A stretch of 64,000 nt of DNA from Vibrio kanaloae (GTDB lineage Bacteria > Pseudomonadota > Gammaproteobacteria > Enterobacterales > Vibrionaceae): positions 124,001-188,000 of the forward strand of contig NZ_AP025498.1 of the NCBI RefSeq assembly GCF_024347535.1, given 5' to 3'. The translations under genes were made by a program, and so were the position numbers. Shown piece after piece: positions 1-9,289 of the stretch. The notes below the pieces were generated by a model. The model was given only the letters and a program-made list of their open reading frames with translations, did no database searches and had not been told where the DNA came from. The stretch's first letter is position 1. The number at the start of each line of letters is the position of its first letter.

Positions 1-2
1 TC

Positions 3-596
3 AGTGATCCTCAGAGCCCGCAACGAATCTTCGATTACACAGAAAGTCATGGGCTTGAGATAAGTACCCTGATCAACAACGCAGGCTTTGGTGGTCATGG
101 TCTGTTTCATGAGCGAGCGCTAGAAGCTGACTTGTCGATGATTCAAGTAAACATCAATGCTCTGGTATCACTGACTCACTTATACCTGCAAGGCATGGTT
201 GCGCGTAACCACGGTAAAGTAATGAACATGTCATCGACCGCTTCTTTACTGCCCGGTCCACTGCAAGCGGTGTATTACGCAACTAAGTCGTTCGTGACGT
301 CCTTCTCTCAAGCAATCGCTCAGGAACTCGAAGAGAGCAACGTTACGGTGACAGCGCTATGCCCAGGTCCCGTAAAAACAGGGTTTGTAGAAGCCGGAGA
401 TCTTAAAGATGTCGATGCTTGGAAAAATGCAAAATCACCAGAGTCGGTTGCTCAAATTGGTTATCAAGCGATGGAAAAAGGCGAGTTAGTGGCGTTTAAT
501 GAAAAAGGTCTAAAGTTCATGCTTGAATGGCTTATCCCACTGCTACCAAGAAAAATGGTGCTAAAAATGTCTCGTCAAGCAATGGAAAAACAATAA
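3..596 (+). CDS. SDR-family NAD(P)-dependent oxidoreductase, 5' end outside window
   Basis: The reading frame is open from base 3 and continues past the first internal ATG, so the gene begins left of the window; 197 codons are visible. The classical short-chain dehydrogenase NNAG motif (NNAGFGG) is encoded near bases 75-95, followed by a catalytic Ser region (MSSTAS) and the YxxxK motif (YYATKS). The N-terminal Rossmann glycine motif is missing because of the edge. The C-terminal part ends in a basic amphipathic stretch (PLLPRKMVLKMS). It would reduce or oxidise a small carbonyl/alcohol with NAD(P)H in the cytoplasm; the substrate cannot be read. A second, distinct SDR lies at 3745. Confidence 0.9.
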   Translation, partial: SDPQSPQRIFDYTESHGLEISTLINNAGFGGHGLFHERALEADLSMIQVNINALVSLTHLYLQGMVARNHGKVMNMSSTASLLPGPLQAVYYATKSFVTSFSQAIAQELEESNVTVTALCPGPVKTGFVEAGDLKDVDAWKNAKSPESVAQIGYQAMEKGELVAFNEKGLKFMLEWLIPLLPRKMVLKMSRQAMEKQ

Positions 597-650
597 ATCA
601 ATCACGCAACGACGAACGTACTTCGATCTCGGTTGAGCGATGTATGCTTA

Positions 651-745
651 TTCGGTTTAAGAGAGCTTATTCGTTTTAAAAAGCGCTTAGTCGGTTTCAA
701 AGAGCCGGCCGGTTTCGAAGGGTTTAGTCGATTTACAAGAGCTTA
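651..745. repeat. Decayed ~19-bp tandem repeat, about five units
   Basis: Successive units start at 651, 670, 690, 710 and 727 and share the pattern TCGGTTTnnnAGAGCTTA with substitutions and one short unit of 17 bp. It fills the space between the SDR gene and the AraC-type regulator. No open reading frame uses it. Similar-period but sequence-unrelated repeats lie at 9657 and 50368. Confidence 0.65.
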
Positions 746-773
746 AAAGCTAAACAGGTATTAAAGGGAAATT

Positions 774-1769
774 ATGAAACGAGCGAAGAAATTCACCTAC
801 TCCCCGAGTTGGAAGCTGTTACTTTGCGATATGGGCATTGATCCGCTCTCGGTACTCAAGCACGCAAAATTGCCGATGGACCTTTTCAATCGTCAGAATT
901 TCACCTTAAATCCAAATGAATATTACCGACTCTGGGATGGTATTGAAGCCTCATCTGGTGAAAAAGAAGCACCGTTACTACTGGCTAAGTACATGACGGT
1001 AGAGGCGTTTGATCCTCCGATCTTTGCTAGCATTTGTAGCCCAGATTTGAATACGGCCCTGCAACGCCTTAGCCAATACAAACCTCTGATTGGCCCGATG
1101 ATGTCTGATGTCCAGATCAATTCAAAACAGACCAGCATTACCATCAGTTGCTACGGCTACGACGCGGAAATCCCAAAATACCTTAGCGTGTCTGAGTTAG
1201 TATTCTTTACCCAATTAGCACGCTTGGCGACCAGAGAAAACATCAAGCCAATAGCTATCGAGTTACCACTGTTGCCTAACAACCTAGAAGATTATAAATC
1301 GTATTTTGGTTGCGACCTTACGCACAGCGAACAGATAAAAATCACCTTCAGTGCTAAAGACGCCGCTTTGCCCTTCTTGACCGAGAATGTCTCTATGTGG
1401 GCATTCTTCGAAGAGTCGCTCAACAAAAAACTGGTTGATTTGGATTCAGAAGCATCGACGTCTGAGCGAGTGAAAGCCACTCTGTTAGAGTCATTACCGA
1501 GTGGTGAGAGTTCGATTGAAGGTATCGCTAGTAAGCTTGCAACGAGTAAGCGCACCCTGCAACGCAAACTCACCAATGAAGCAGAGAGCTTTCAACACCT
1601 ACTGCAAGAAGTAAGAGGTGAATTAGCCGATCATTATTTGGAAAAGTCGACACTGTCATTGGGAGAGATATCCTTCTTGCTAGGGTACAAAGAAGCGAAC
1701 TCGTTTATTCGTGCGTATAGCAATTGGAAAGGCGTACCTCCGGGCATCTACAGAGAACAAGTTCACTGA
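774..1769 (+). CDS. AraC-family transcriptional regulator (arabinose-binding-like N-terminus)
   Basis: A 331-aa protein. The N-terminal ~200 residues resemble the ligand-binding region found in OruR/ArgR-type AraC regulators, and residues ~240-330 form the double helix-turn-helix, with a first recognition region ASKLATSKRTLQRKL and a second EISFLLGYKEANSFIRAYSNWKG. The start ATG has an AAAGGGA ribosome site 5-6 bases upstream. It follows the SDR gene in the same direction, separated by the 651-745 repeat, so it may regulate that gene; this is inference from adjacency only. The effector is unknown. Confidence 0.88.
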   Translation: MKRAKKFTYSPSWKLLLCDMGIDPLSVLKHAKLPMDLFNRQNFTLNPNEYYRLWDGIEASSGEKEAPLLLAKYMTVEAFDPPIFASICSPDLNTALQRLSQYKPLIGPMMSDVQINSKQTSITISCYGYDAEIPKYLSVSELVFFTQLARLATRENIKPIAIELPLLPNNLEDYKSYFGCDLTHSEQIKITFSAKDAALPFLTENVSMWAFFEESLNKKLVDLDSEASTSERVKATLLESLPSGESSIEGIASKLATSKRTLQRKLTNEAESFQHLLQEVRGELADHYLEKSTLSLGEISFLLGYKEANSFIRAYSNWKGVPPGIYREQVH

Positions 1770-1824
1770 TTTTGCTCTCTGTGATTCAGTCCAAATGGCA
1801 ACAGTTGTGCAGCTAAAAGTACAG

Positions 1825-2481
1825 TTAATCGATCGGCAAGTGCCCTGTTTTCACTAGGATAACCGTCTCTTCTTCCACATAAGGGAAATGCTCGCTCATA
1901 TGAGGGCTACGCATCCAGGTGTGTTTCGGGTACTCACCGTGTTCATCTTTAAAGGTGCCAGACAAAACGAAGATCTCTTCACCACCAAAGTGACGATGTG
2001 GCTGAAAACGTTCGCCAACCGGCCACTTCACTAATGCGACATGCTCGTGTTCGAACTCATGCAGTGGCATCACTTGTAAACCACCAATCCCCGGAAGCCA
2101 CTCTGCATCTAGAGTATTGATGCGAACTTGAGTTAAGTCTCTCGCATCAAATTGGTTGAGTTTAACCAAGATCGTGCAGCCATTTTTGCTTGATGGAGAA
2201 TGCGCGCTGCCCGGCGGATTACGGATATAAGTACCGGCAGGGAAATCACCCGTTTCATCTGAGAACACCCCCTCTAATACGAAGATCTCTTCGCCTTGCG
2301 GGTGTGGGTGCTCAGAAAACGAAGATTCAGAATCGTACTTCACCACGCTGGTCGTGTGGCCCGACTCTTTCTCTTCTCTTTCTAACGGCTTACGCCAAAC
2401 CCCTTTAGCAGGGCTTGCAATCCAATCCAGTAATGCGGTATCAATCACCAATCTCTTTGCAAAATCCATATTCAACATCAT
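1825..2481 (-). CDS. Bicupin protein, ChrR-like cupin domains
   Basis: A 218-aa protein made of two cupin repeats. The first has the metal-ligand set H58, H60, E64/E65 and H94; the second has H162, H164, E168/E169 and a later His (194 or 198). Both contain the block GEEIFVL, so the halves are internal duplicates. This pattern matches the cupin part of ChrR-type anti-sigma factors, but the N-terminal zinc-binding anti-sigma domain is absent and no sigma factor gene is adjacent, so an enzymatic or sensing role is equally possible. The start at 2481 has AAGG five bases upstream; an ATG at codon 5 is an alternative. No signal peptide. Confidence 0.8.
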   Translation of the reverse strand: MMLNMDFAKRLVIDTALLDWIASPAKGVWRKPLEREEKESGHTTSVVKYDSESSFSEHPHPQGEEIFVLEGVFSDETGDFPAGTYIRNPPGSAHSPSSKNGCTILVKLNQFDARDLTQVRINTLDAEWLPGIGGLQVMPLHEFEHEHVALVKWPVGERFQPHRHFGGEEIFVLSGTFKDEHGEYPKHTWMRSPHMSEHFPYVEEETVILVKTGHLPID

Positions 2482-2628
2482 AGCGGCCTTACTCTTGTCT
2501 GGTGTTATTGGGTTTGATCTTTATTCTAAGTTAAAAATGATAGAAGCAGCAGAGTAAGTAAATACTTACTCATGTCATTCAATGCCAAAAATGCTCACCA
2601 AGCGACCGCGATTTTTTGCAAGCGAGTC

Positions 2629-3534
2629 TCAGCTGATTGGCATTTGCTCGAAGCGACCTTTTACAAAATCAATGAAGGTTCGAATTCGGCTCGGTTGATA
2701 GCGGTCTCGATGGTAGATCGCTGAAAAGTCCACTTTCGGCACGACCCACTCATCAAACACCTGCTCCAATTGCCCGTCATTGAGTTCTTGTAAGCAATAG
2801 ATGGTTGGAACTCGAATAATCCCGTTGCCCGACTTGGCGCCCTGCACCAACACTCGGCCATTCTTACATTGCAGTCTGCCCATCACATGAACATCGACTG
2901 TTTTCTTGGTGTCGTCCAACGCTTGAAAACTCCACTTACGCACTGACCCCGTTAAGCAATCATGGTGGATGAGATCTTTAGGATGGTTTGGCTTTCCTTT
3001 GCGAGCAAAATACTTTGGGCTCGCGAGTGTTCCCATTTCAATATCCAATAGCTTTCTAGCGATAAAGCCCGCGTCTTCTATGCTTCCCATGCGAAAAGCG
3101 ATATCAAACGCGTCTTCAATCAAGTCGACTCGGTTACTACTGAAATCAAGACTGATGCTGATGTCTGGGTAGAGCTGCATAAACTCATTGACCAGATCCG
3201 CGATGATCACCTCACCAAGATAACCGCCGACACAGTTTATTTTTATGTCACCACGTACTTCTTCGACATCGTCCACCGCAGCAATCAACGCTTGGTCTAT
3301 ATTATCTAAGGCTTGTTCACATCTCGCGTACAGATCTTGCCCCGCGTGCGTCAGCCTTAAGGTTCGAGTGGTGCGGATAAACAGTGTCACACCCATCTGC
3401 TTTTCTAGGCTACTCACTTGGCGTGATACGTGGGAACGAGACACATCCAACTCCTCTGCCGCTTTGGTGAAATTACCTAAACGAGCGATAAGCACGAAGG
3501 AGCGAATATCAGACAGGTTAATTTGATTGAGCAT
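2629..3534 (-). CDS. LysR-family transcriptional regulator
   Basis: A 301-aa protein with the N-terminal winged helix-turn-helix (FTKAAEELDVSRSHVSRQVSSLE, residues about 22-45) and the two-lobed effector domain starting near residue 90. It belongs to the CrgA/AaeR-like group with short hinge and RMGSIEDAG-type loop. It is divergent from the SDR gene at 3745 with a 210-bp shared upstream region, the usual arrangement for a LysR regulator and its target, so control of that SDR is likely but inferred. Confidence 0.92.
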   Translation of the reverse strand: MLNQINLSDIRSFVLIARLGNFTKAAEELDVSRSHVSRQVSSLEKQMGVTLFIRTTRTLRLTHAGQDLYARCEQALDNIDQALIAAVDDVEEVRGDIKINCVGGYLGEVIIADLVNEFMQLYPDISISLDFSSNRVDLIEDAFDIAFRMGSIEDAGFIARKLLDIEMGTLASPKYFARKGKPNHPKDLIHHDCLTGSVRKWSFQALDDTKKTVDVHVMGRLQCKNGRVLVQGAKSGNGIIRVPTIYCLQELNDGQLEQVFDEWVVPKVDFSAIYHRDRYQPSRIRTFIDFVKGRFEQMPIS

Positions 3535-3744
3535 AGTCGCCAGCTTACTAATGAAGTTATGAGATAGACGCTTTTATTGTTGCACCACAGCAACAGTGTT
3601 TCAAGTAAAGCGCTATATATCAACAATGATATTTTCCTTAATATACCTCCATCGCAACGAAGCAAGGCAACAAGCACTTGATTCGAATGCACTTAAACAA
3701 CACGTCGTAGCCAACCGACGCAATAAAAGTACAGAGGAAATAAA

Positions 3745-4464
3745 ATGGAAAAACTAATCGTAATTACAGGTGCAAGCTCTGGTATTGGTGAAGAAATCGC
3801 TCGTCGTCTAAGCGATGAAGGTCACCCTCTTCTACTTTTAGCTCGTCGTGTTGACCGCCTTGAAGCGCTGAACCTACCAAACTCACTGTCAGTAAAAGTA
3901 GACGTAACAGACAAAGCGTCTTTTGATGCGGCAATCGCACAGGGTGAAGAGAAATTTGGCCCTGTAGATGCGCTGATCAACAACGCTGGCGCAATGCTTC
4001 TTGGTCAAATCGATACTCAAGACGCACAAGAGTGGAAGACAATGTTCGATGTGAACGTGATTGGTCTTCTAAACGGCATGCAATCTGTACTTGCTCCGAT
4101 GATGGAACGCAATACAGGTACTATCATCAACATCAGCTCTATCGCGGGTAAGAAAACATTCCCAAGCCACGCGGCTTACTGTGGTACTAAATTCGCGGTA
4201 CATGCTATTTCTGAGAACGTTCGTGAAGAAGTGGCGGCATCAAATGTTCGTGTTACGACTATCGCACCGGGTGCTGTAGAAACAGAACTTCTGTCTCACA
4301 CAACATCTCAAGAGATCAAAGACGGTTACGATTCTTGGAAAGAAGGCATGGGCGGCGTACTGGCAGCTGACGATATTGCTCGCGCGGTATCATTCGCTTA
4401 CCAGCAACCACAGAACGTTTGTATCCGTGAAATTGCTCTAGCGCCAACTAAGCAACAACCATAG
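3745..4464 (+). CDS. SDR-family NAD(P)-dependent oxidoreductase (YdfG-like)
   Basis: A 239-aa complete short-chain dehydrogenase. It has the Rossmann motif TGASSGIGEEIA at residues ~8-19, the NNAGAM motif, catalytic Ser in ISSIAG and YCGTK for the Tyr/Lys pair. The DVTD motif places adenine/cofactor binding. Length and order fit the YdfG/3-hydroxy-acid dehydrogenase group, acting on small 3-hydroxy acids or carbonyls in the cytoplasm. A GAGG ribosome site lies seven bases before the ATG. The gene is divergent from a LysR regulator and followed by a strong intrinsic terminator. Confidence 0.9.
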   Translation: MEKLIVITGASSGIGEEIARRLSDEGHPLLLLARRVDRLEALNLPNSLSVKVDVTDKASFDAAIAQGEEKFGPVDALINNAGAMLLGQIDTQDAQEWKTMFDVNVIGLLNGMQSVLAPMMERNTGTIINISSIAGKKTFPSHAAYCGTKFAVHAISENVREEVAASNVRVTTIAPGAVETELLSHTTSQEIKDGYDSWKEGMGGVLAADDIARAVSFAYQQPQNVCIREIALAPTKQQP

Positions 4465-4503
4465 AAGTTAATTATCACGCATATATTTGTGATGCATAAA
4501 TAG

Positions 4504-4537
4504 AAAGCGCCACTACTTACCCAGTAGTGGCGCTTTT
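4504..4537 (+). terminator. Intrinsic terminator of the SDR gene
   Basis: Perfect 13-bp stem AAAGCGCCACTAC / GTAGTGGCGCTTT with a 7-base loop, ending in TTTT. The A-rich side also gives the opposite strand a short U run, so it may work in both directions. Confidence 0.85.
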
Positions 4538-4573
4538 GTATTGATTCAATCTAATTGCTAGTAAGAAGCGTGA

Positions 4574-6391
4574 TTAAAACTCAACGCGGTAAACTGATGT
4601 GCTACCACTCACTTCGTTGCCGACCGCGATAAAGTGGTTACCAGAGCGAGTGAAATACTTGATTGATTCTGGACCTAAGTCACCCACTTTCGAGTTGTAA
4701 GTATCGTTGTCGCAATCACCGTCTTCATCAACCTTGGTGCACGCTGGCTGAGTAAAGTCGCGGTTGTTCAAGTAGCTGATGAAACTTGCGCTCTTAGGCT
4801 GCGTTACATCGTAAACCATGATGCCACCTTGGCGCTCAAGTCCAATAAAGGCATAGTGCTTGCCGTTGATCTCTGCCACTTCGACGGCTTCAGGTTCCGC
4901 TCCTTTATCATCACTACGATCGTCACCGCTTTGGTTGTTATCATTGGTGCTGTTGAAGTTTGCAGGATCTTGCTCAAGTACGATTCGAGCAAAATCATCA
5001 CCGCTATCAAACACTAACTCGCCTGACTCATCCCAGATAGAGAACGAGCGGCTACCGAATGCTTGAACCTTTTGGTCAGCAGCGAGTGTCCCTTGTGGCT
5101 TAATCACTTTAAGACGTGCAAGTTGCTTTTTCTCTTTCAATGCGCCAACTAATGGGTGGTTAGCATCAACGTCTAACTTCTTGCCACGCACTTCATCGAC
5201 ATAAGCGATACAAAAGTCTTTTTCTGTTGTGTAGTTTTCGGTGCCTTGATAGTCATCGCCATCCCACTCAAAACCTTTCTCGTCACACATTTCTTGCGTG
5301 GTCTTGATGCCATATTCACGCCCATCACCTTCGTTCGCAGTCACGATATAGGTGTTGCCATCAACAGTGTAGCTAGTGATACTATCTGGCATGTAGAGAC
5401 CTTCTAACATTGCGTAGCTTTGTAGATTACCGATGTTTTTGTCTTTGTTTGACGCATCTAGCTGAGCGCGATACCAAGGCTTCCCGCCTAGCCCAAGAAT
5501 CGCATCCACTTGTGCACTCGCCACATCAATGGCAGCCAAAGCGTTGTTCTCTTGAAGGGCAACGTAGAGTTTTCCGTTATCAGCAAACGTTAGGTATTCC
5601 GGTTCAAAATCTTGAGCAACGGTTGCATTCGGCGCAGAGATTCGAACCTTGTCGGTCAGCTCTGCATGGCGAGGCTGACCTTGATTGAATGCCTTAAAAT
5701 CGATCTGCGTGACTCTTGCTTGCAGAGGACCATAAGTTAAATCCACCAGTGTCACTGAACCTTCAGGGTCAATGCTGTAATCCGCATTCGGCTCACCTTC
5801 ATTTGCAGAGGCAATATAGCGACCATCTTTCGAGAAGCTCACCATGTCCGGTAATGCGCCAGCCGTATAAGTAGTGATCAGCTCTAACGTGTCTGAACGA
5901 TAAAGTGCAATGATGCCGTTCTGTTGCTTGTCGGCATTTTCAATCGCGACAGCAACTAACCCTTGATGAGTCAACACACTGTTCGCGGCACCAATATCAA
6001 TACCAGAAGCCGCAGCGGCTGATTGAAGATCAATAGAGCCCTTAGATGTTGGTTCGCTAGCTGAGTTCATCGACAACACATCGACTTTCTGCGCTTGAGC
6101 ATTCACAACATAAAGCTTGTCGGTACATGAATCGTAGCTGACGATTTCGGCTGCAGAAGTATCAAACGGGGCGTCGGCAATTGAACGGCCAACTAGGCTG
6201 ATTCCGGTTACCTCAGCATTGGAAGCACTTGGCTGCTCGATGGATTGGCATTGAAGGCTAAAAGCATCAAGTGATGTTTGAGATGGCGTAGCAGTCGTTG
6301 GTGATGTTGAAGTTGATTGAGAACACCCAACTAGAGCAGAACTTACCGCGATAGGTAATAATAGTGTCAGCTTATTAAATTTACGATTCAT
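4574..6391 (-). CDS. Choice-of-anchor I family lipoprotein
   Basis: A 605-aa exported protein. The N-terminus is a lipoprotein signal with lipobox LVGC and the lipidated Cys at residue 23, followed by a Ser/Thr-rich linker. The rest is a beta-propeller-like repeat region with phrases typical of the choice-of-anchor I family (SANEGEPNADYSIDPEGSV, PDSITSY, TANEGDGREYG, FGSRSFSIWD, GPESIKYF). The family is often found with alkaline phosphatase-like domains, but none is fused here. Acidic Asp-rich loops (DEDGDCDND, NDNNQSGDDRSDD) suggest calcium binding. Function is not established. No operon partner; ompW lies upstream in the same direction with its own terminator. Confidence 0.88.
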   Translation of the reverse strand: MNRKFNKLTLLLPIAVSSALVGCSQSTSTSPTTATPSQTSLDAFSLQCQSIEQPSASNAEVTGISLVGRSIADAPFDTSAAEIVSYDSCTDKLYVVNAQAQKVDVLSMNSASEPTSKGSIDLQSAAAASGIDIGAANSVLTHQGLVAVAIENADKQQNGIIALYRSDTLELITTYTAGALPDMVSFSKDGRYIASANEGEPNADYSIDPEGSVTLVDLTYGPLQARVTQIDFKAFNQGQPRHAELTDKVRISAPNATVAQDFEPEYLTFADNGKLYVALQENNALAAIDVASAQVDAILGLGGKPWYRAQLDASNKDKNIGNLQSYAMLEGLYMPDSITSYTVDGNTYIVTANEGDGREYGIKTTQEMCDEKGFEWDGDDYQGTENYTTEKDFCIAYVDEVRGKKLDVDANHPLVGALKEKKQLARLKVIKPQGTLAADQKVQAFGSRSFSIWDESGELVFDSGDDFARIVLEQDPANFNSTNDNNQSGDDRSDDKGAEPEAVEVAEINGKHYAFIGLERQGGIMVYDVTQPKSASFISYLNNRDFTQPACTKVDEDGDCDNDTYNSKVGDLGPESIKYFTRSGNHFIAVGNEVSGSTSVYRVEF

Positions 6392-6534
6392 ATATCCTCC
6401 ATAATTTGAATCGCGATCATAGAGGGCTGTTATGACACTTATCTTTCCCTTTTGTTAACAATAGGTGACCACAATCGGTTTCTTTTCCCTATAACAACAG
6501 TAAGTTGGAGTAAGTATTTCATTAAAAAAGATGC

Positions 6535-6567
6535 AAAAAAACGCCCAAGCTGGCTGGTGCTTGAGCG
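6535..6567 (-). terminator. Intrinsic terminator of ompW
   Basis: On the minus strand CGCTCAAGC pairs with GCTTGGGCG (one U-G pair) around an 8-base loop and is followed by seven T. It lies 26 bases after the ompW stop codon. Confidence 0.8.
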
Positions 6568-6592
6568 CTCGGAATCATCTAACAAAGGTTAG

Positions 6593-7246
6593 TTAGAAGT
6601 TGTAACCACCGCCAATCATGAATGCCCATGGGTCGATATCAACATCTGTAGAGTATTGTGTGGTAATTCCACCGACTGTTTGCTTGTACTTAGCGGTTGT
6701 ACCAATATCTGCATACCAAACCGATGCGTTTAGAAACCAATCTTCATTGATCATGTAATCAATGCCTATGTTAGCCGCTAAGCCCCAAGAATCATCAAGA
6801 GATAGGTCACTCAAGCCTGCACTTTTACCCGTACTATTCAAACTTTCATCGAAAAATACAGTGTAGTTGATACCAGCACCTACGTAAGGACGGAAATCAC
6901 TGTTCGCTTCACCGAAGTAGTATTGAACCATAAACATTGGCGGTAGCTGTTTAGTGTCGGCAACTTTACCTAAACCATTGACGGAGATATTGTGTGAAAA
7001 TGGACTCGCTGCTAATACTTCAAAACTGAGGTTATCAGTAAACATGTAGCCGAAAGTTAAACCAAGCTGAGTATCTGAATCAACTGAAAACTCTAGGTCT
7101 GAATTGTCAAGAACAGCGCCACTGCTGTCATTTGGAGATACTGTTGCTGCACCAGCACGGATGATGAAATCACCTTCTTTATGAGCAAGAACATTGGTTG
7201 ACAAAAGAGCCGCAATAACCGCAATACCACATACTGTTTTTTTCAT
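6593..7246 (-). CDS. ompW: OmpW-family outer membrane protein
   Basis: A 217-aa protein with a cleavable signal peptide (MKKTVCGIAVIAALLSTNVLA, cleavage before HKEG). The mature part has alternating beta strands of an eight-stranded barrel, the OmpW signatures LGLTFGYMFTDNLSFEVLAASPF and PYVGAGINYT, and a terminal Phe required for outer-membrane insertion. OmpW forms a narrow hydrophobic channel. A perfect FNR-type dyad lies about 94 bases upstream of the start, matching the known oxygen control of ompW in enterics. Confidence 0.93.
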   Translation of the reverse strand: MKKTVCGIAVIAALLSTNVLAHKEGDFIIRAGAATVSPNDSSGAVLDNSDLEFSVDSDTQLGLTFGYMFTDNLSFEVLAASPFSHNISVNGLGKVADTKQLPPMFMVQYYFGEANSDFRPYVGAGINYTVFFDESLNSTGKSAGLSDLSLDDSWGLAANIGIDYMINEDWFLNASVWYADIGTTAKYKQTVGGITTQYSTDVDIDPWAFMIGGGYNF

Positions 7247-7648
7247 TATTATTTCCTTTTTAGGGCTTAATTCTTTATTGGTGAATGAGTAATCATTTCT
7301 TATTTTGCGTGCAAGGTAGCATAGAATAACCCTACTTTATTGATGGAAATCAATTTGTGAAAGGTTATGGTTATTTGTGTAAATTTATATCGACTCGATC
7401 ACTTTATTTCCTCATTTTATTGACAGTTTTGTAATGCATATTTTCCGTGCATCATTCCTTTAAACACTTCACCTTAGCTTTAATTCGACCTGTCTGTGCC
7501 AAAATAGAGCAAGCCAAGACCTCATGCGCATCAATTTGGTGCAGCACCACGCCGTCAACTCACACCTTGTTTAATATTCAATGAGTTACATTTGGCTTAG
7601 TGCTTGCAAGTGTATGTTCATAATCATAAATACATTGAGGTTCTGACC
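7247..7648. other. ompW / glgC divergent intergenic region
   Basis: About 400 bases with no gene. It holds the FNR-type box (7340-7353) near ompW and a 13-bp palindrome TGGTGCAGCACCA at 7537-7549 about 100 bases before glgC. A possible ompW -10 element (TATGCT, minus strand) is at 7318-7323. Confidence 0.5.
7340..7353 (-). promoter_or_regulatory. FNR-type binding site upstream of ompW
   Basis: TTGATGGAAATCAA is an exact TTGAT-N4-ATCAA dyad, the FNR consensus. Its centre is about 26 bases upstream of a possible -10 hexamer TATGCT (7318-7323), a position close to that of class II activator sites. Confidence 0.6.
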
Positions 7649-8866
7649 ATGCAAGACACTCTAACAATCGTTCTGGCCGGCGGTGTTGGCTCTCGGCTTT
7701 CCCCTCTCACCGATAACCGTGCAAAACCTGCGGTACCCTTTGGTGGTAAATATCGAATCATAGATTTCACTCTCGCGAACTGCTTACACTCTGGGCTACG
7801 ACAAATTTTAGTGCTGACTCAGTACAAATCTCACTCTTTGCAAAAGCATTTGAGAGATGGTTGGTCGGTGCTTAACCCCGAGCTCGGCGAATACATCACC
7901 AATGTTCCCCCACAAATGCGCACCGGTGACAGCTGGTATAGCGGCACTGCCGATGCGATTTATCAAAATTTGTATTTGCTGTCTCGCAGTGAAGCCAAGC
8001 ATGTGGTGGTGTTATCCGGCGACCATATCTATCGCATGGATTACGCGCCAATGCTCAAGCAACACAAAAAGAACGAGGCTGACTTAACGGTAGCGTGTAT
8101 GGAAGTATCGATTGATGAAGCCAAAGAGTTTGGTGTGATGGAGATAGACGAATCCCTGCAGATCAATAACTTTACCGAGAAGCCACGTTACCCTGCGAGT
8201 GTACCCGGTAGGCCAACCCGAAGCATGGCTTCAATGGGGATATACATCTTTGATAAGGAAGTCCTGACTCAAGCACTACTGACGGATGCAAAAGACCCGA
8301 GTTCAAGCCACGATTTTGGTAAAGACTTCATTCCTAAGTTAGTCGGAAACAACAGTGTTTATGCCTATAAGTTTGGAGATACAGAAGGCCGAGTTACTCA
8401 AGACGCCTATTGGAGAGATGTTGGAACCCTAGACTCCTATTACCAAGCCAATATGGACTTGCTAAAACCAGTTTCCCCTATCGATTTATATCAGCCTGAT
8501 TGGGCAATCCGTACCTACGAACCGCAACTGCCACCAGCACGAACCGTCGCTTCTGTAGAAGGGAACCAAGGGATATTTATCAACTCGATGATAGCGAACG
8601 GGGTTGTAATTGAAGGCGGGTCTGCGCAAAACTCTATCTTCTTTCCTAAAGTAAAAGTCAGCAATGCCGCGATTGTGATTGATAGTATTCTGTTTGAAGA
8701 TGTTGAAATAGGAAAAAACTGCCATATCCAAAACTGCATCATCGATAAGAACGTTAAGGTGCCTGATGATACTCAAATAGGCATTAATAGCAGGGACGAT
8801 GCCGAGCGATTTCATGTTTCAAAACAAGGTGTAATCGTAGTGCCATCGTCTTACAAATTCAGTTAA
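7649..8866 (+). CDS. glgC: Glucose-1-phosphate adenylyltransferase (ADP-glucose pyrophosphorylase)
   Basis: A 405-aa enzyme that makes ADP-glucose from ATP and glucose-1-phosphate, the committed step of glycogen synthesis. It shows the pyrophosphorylase motif VLAGGVGSRLSPLTDNRAKP at residues ~8-27, PFGGKYRIIDFTLANC, YSGTADAIYQN and VVLSGDHIYRMDY, then FTEKP and a C-terminal left-handed beta helix. A frame extension to a TTG at 7604 exists, but the ATG at 7649 has TGAGG eight bases upstream and matches family length, so it is preferred. No other glg genes are adjacent, as in other vibrios with a second, stand-alone glgC. Confidence 0.95.
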   Translation: MQDTLTIVLAGGVGSRLSPLTDNRAKPAVPFGGKYRIIDFTLANCLHSGLRQILVLTQYKSHSLQKHLRDGWSVLNPELGEYITNVPPQMRTGDSWYSGTADAIYQNLYLLSRSEAKHVVVLSGDHIYRMDYAPMLKQHKKNEADLTVACMEVSIDEAKEFGVMEIDESLQINNFTEKPRYPASVPGRPTRSMASMGIYIFDKEVLTQALLTDAKDPSSSHDFGKDFIPKLVGNNSVYAYKFGDTEGRVTQDAYWRDVGTLDSYYQANMDLLKPVSPIDLYQPDWAIRTYEPQLPPARTVASVEGNQGIFINSMIANGVVIEGGSAQNSIFFPKVKVSNAAIVIDSILFEDVEIGKNCHIQNCIIDKNVKVPDDTQIGINSRDDAERFHVSKQGVIVVPSSYKFS

Positions 8867-9289
8867 TACACGCCTATGATGAAACTAGATTTCTCAATCC
8901 AAAGGCAGCTCTGCGTTGCCTTATTTATGTCTAACTTAACGGCTCACTAGCCCTTGTGGAATGAAAGGATGAGTGCCGTCCATCATATAATAGTCAGCGG
9001 TGATTTGTAGATTTAGCACTAGAATATATATTTGGATTGATGCTTTATTTGGGTGATAAAAACTAAGAAAGGAAGGTAGGTTAGAGCAATTCATCAAGAA
9101 TGAAGTATTTTTGAACATGTCTTTAAAACACGAAACATAATATGCGTTCAGTTAATCGGACTTTCAAGGGAGCAAGGATAGATTATTTGATAACACTGAA
9201 GTCAATCACACATGTATGCTTTCGCTGTTGGTTAAACTATCCGATGTTTGCTACGTTTAAGTGACACAGTCATTGGAAAGGTATGATTT
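8867..9289. other. Intergenic region glgC to hibernation factor
   Basis: About 420 AT-rich bases. A weak hairpin (AAGGCA/TGCCTT, 8902-8922) followed by ATTTAT may terminate glgC. A 60-codon minus-strand frame (8936-9118) lacks a ribosome site and protein-like composition and is not called. Confidence 0.45.

Noticed and set aside
7537..7549. NtrC site upstream of glgC
   Set aside because: The arms GGTGC/GCACC are in the reverse order of the NtrC consensus.
8936..9118. 60-codon minus-strand open frame
   Set aside because: No ribosome site, low-complexity aromatic-rich composition and no recognisable domain.
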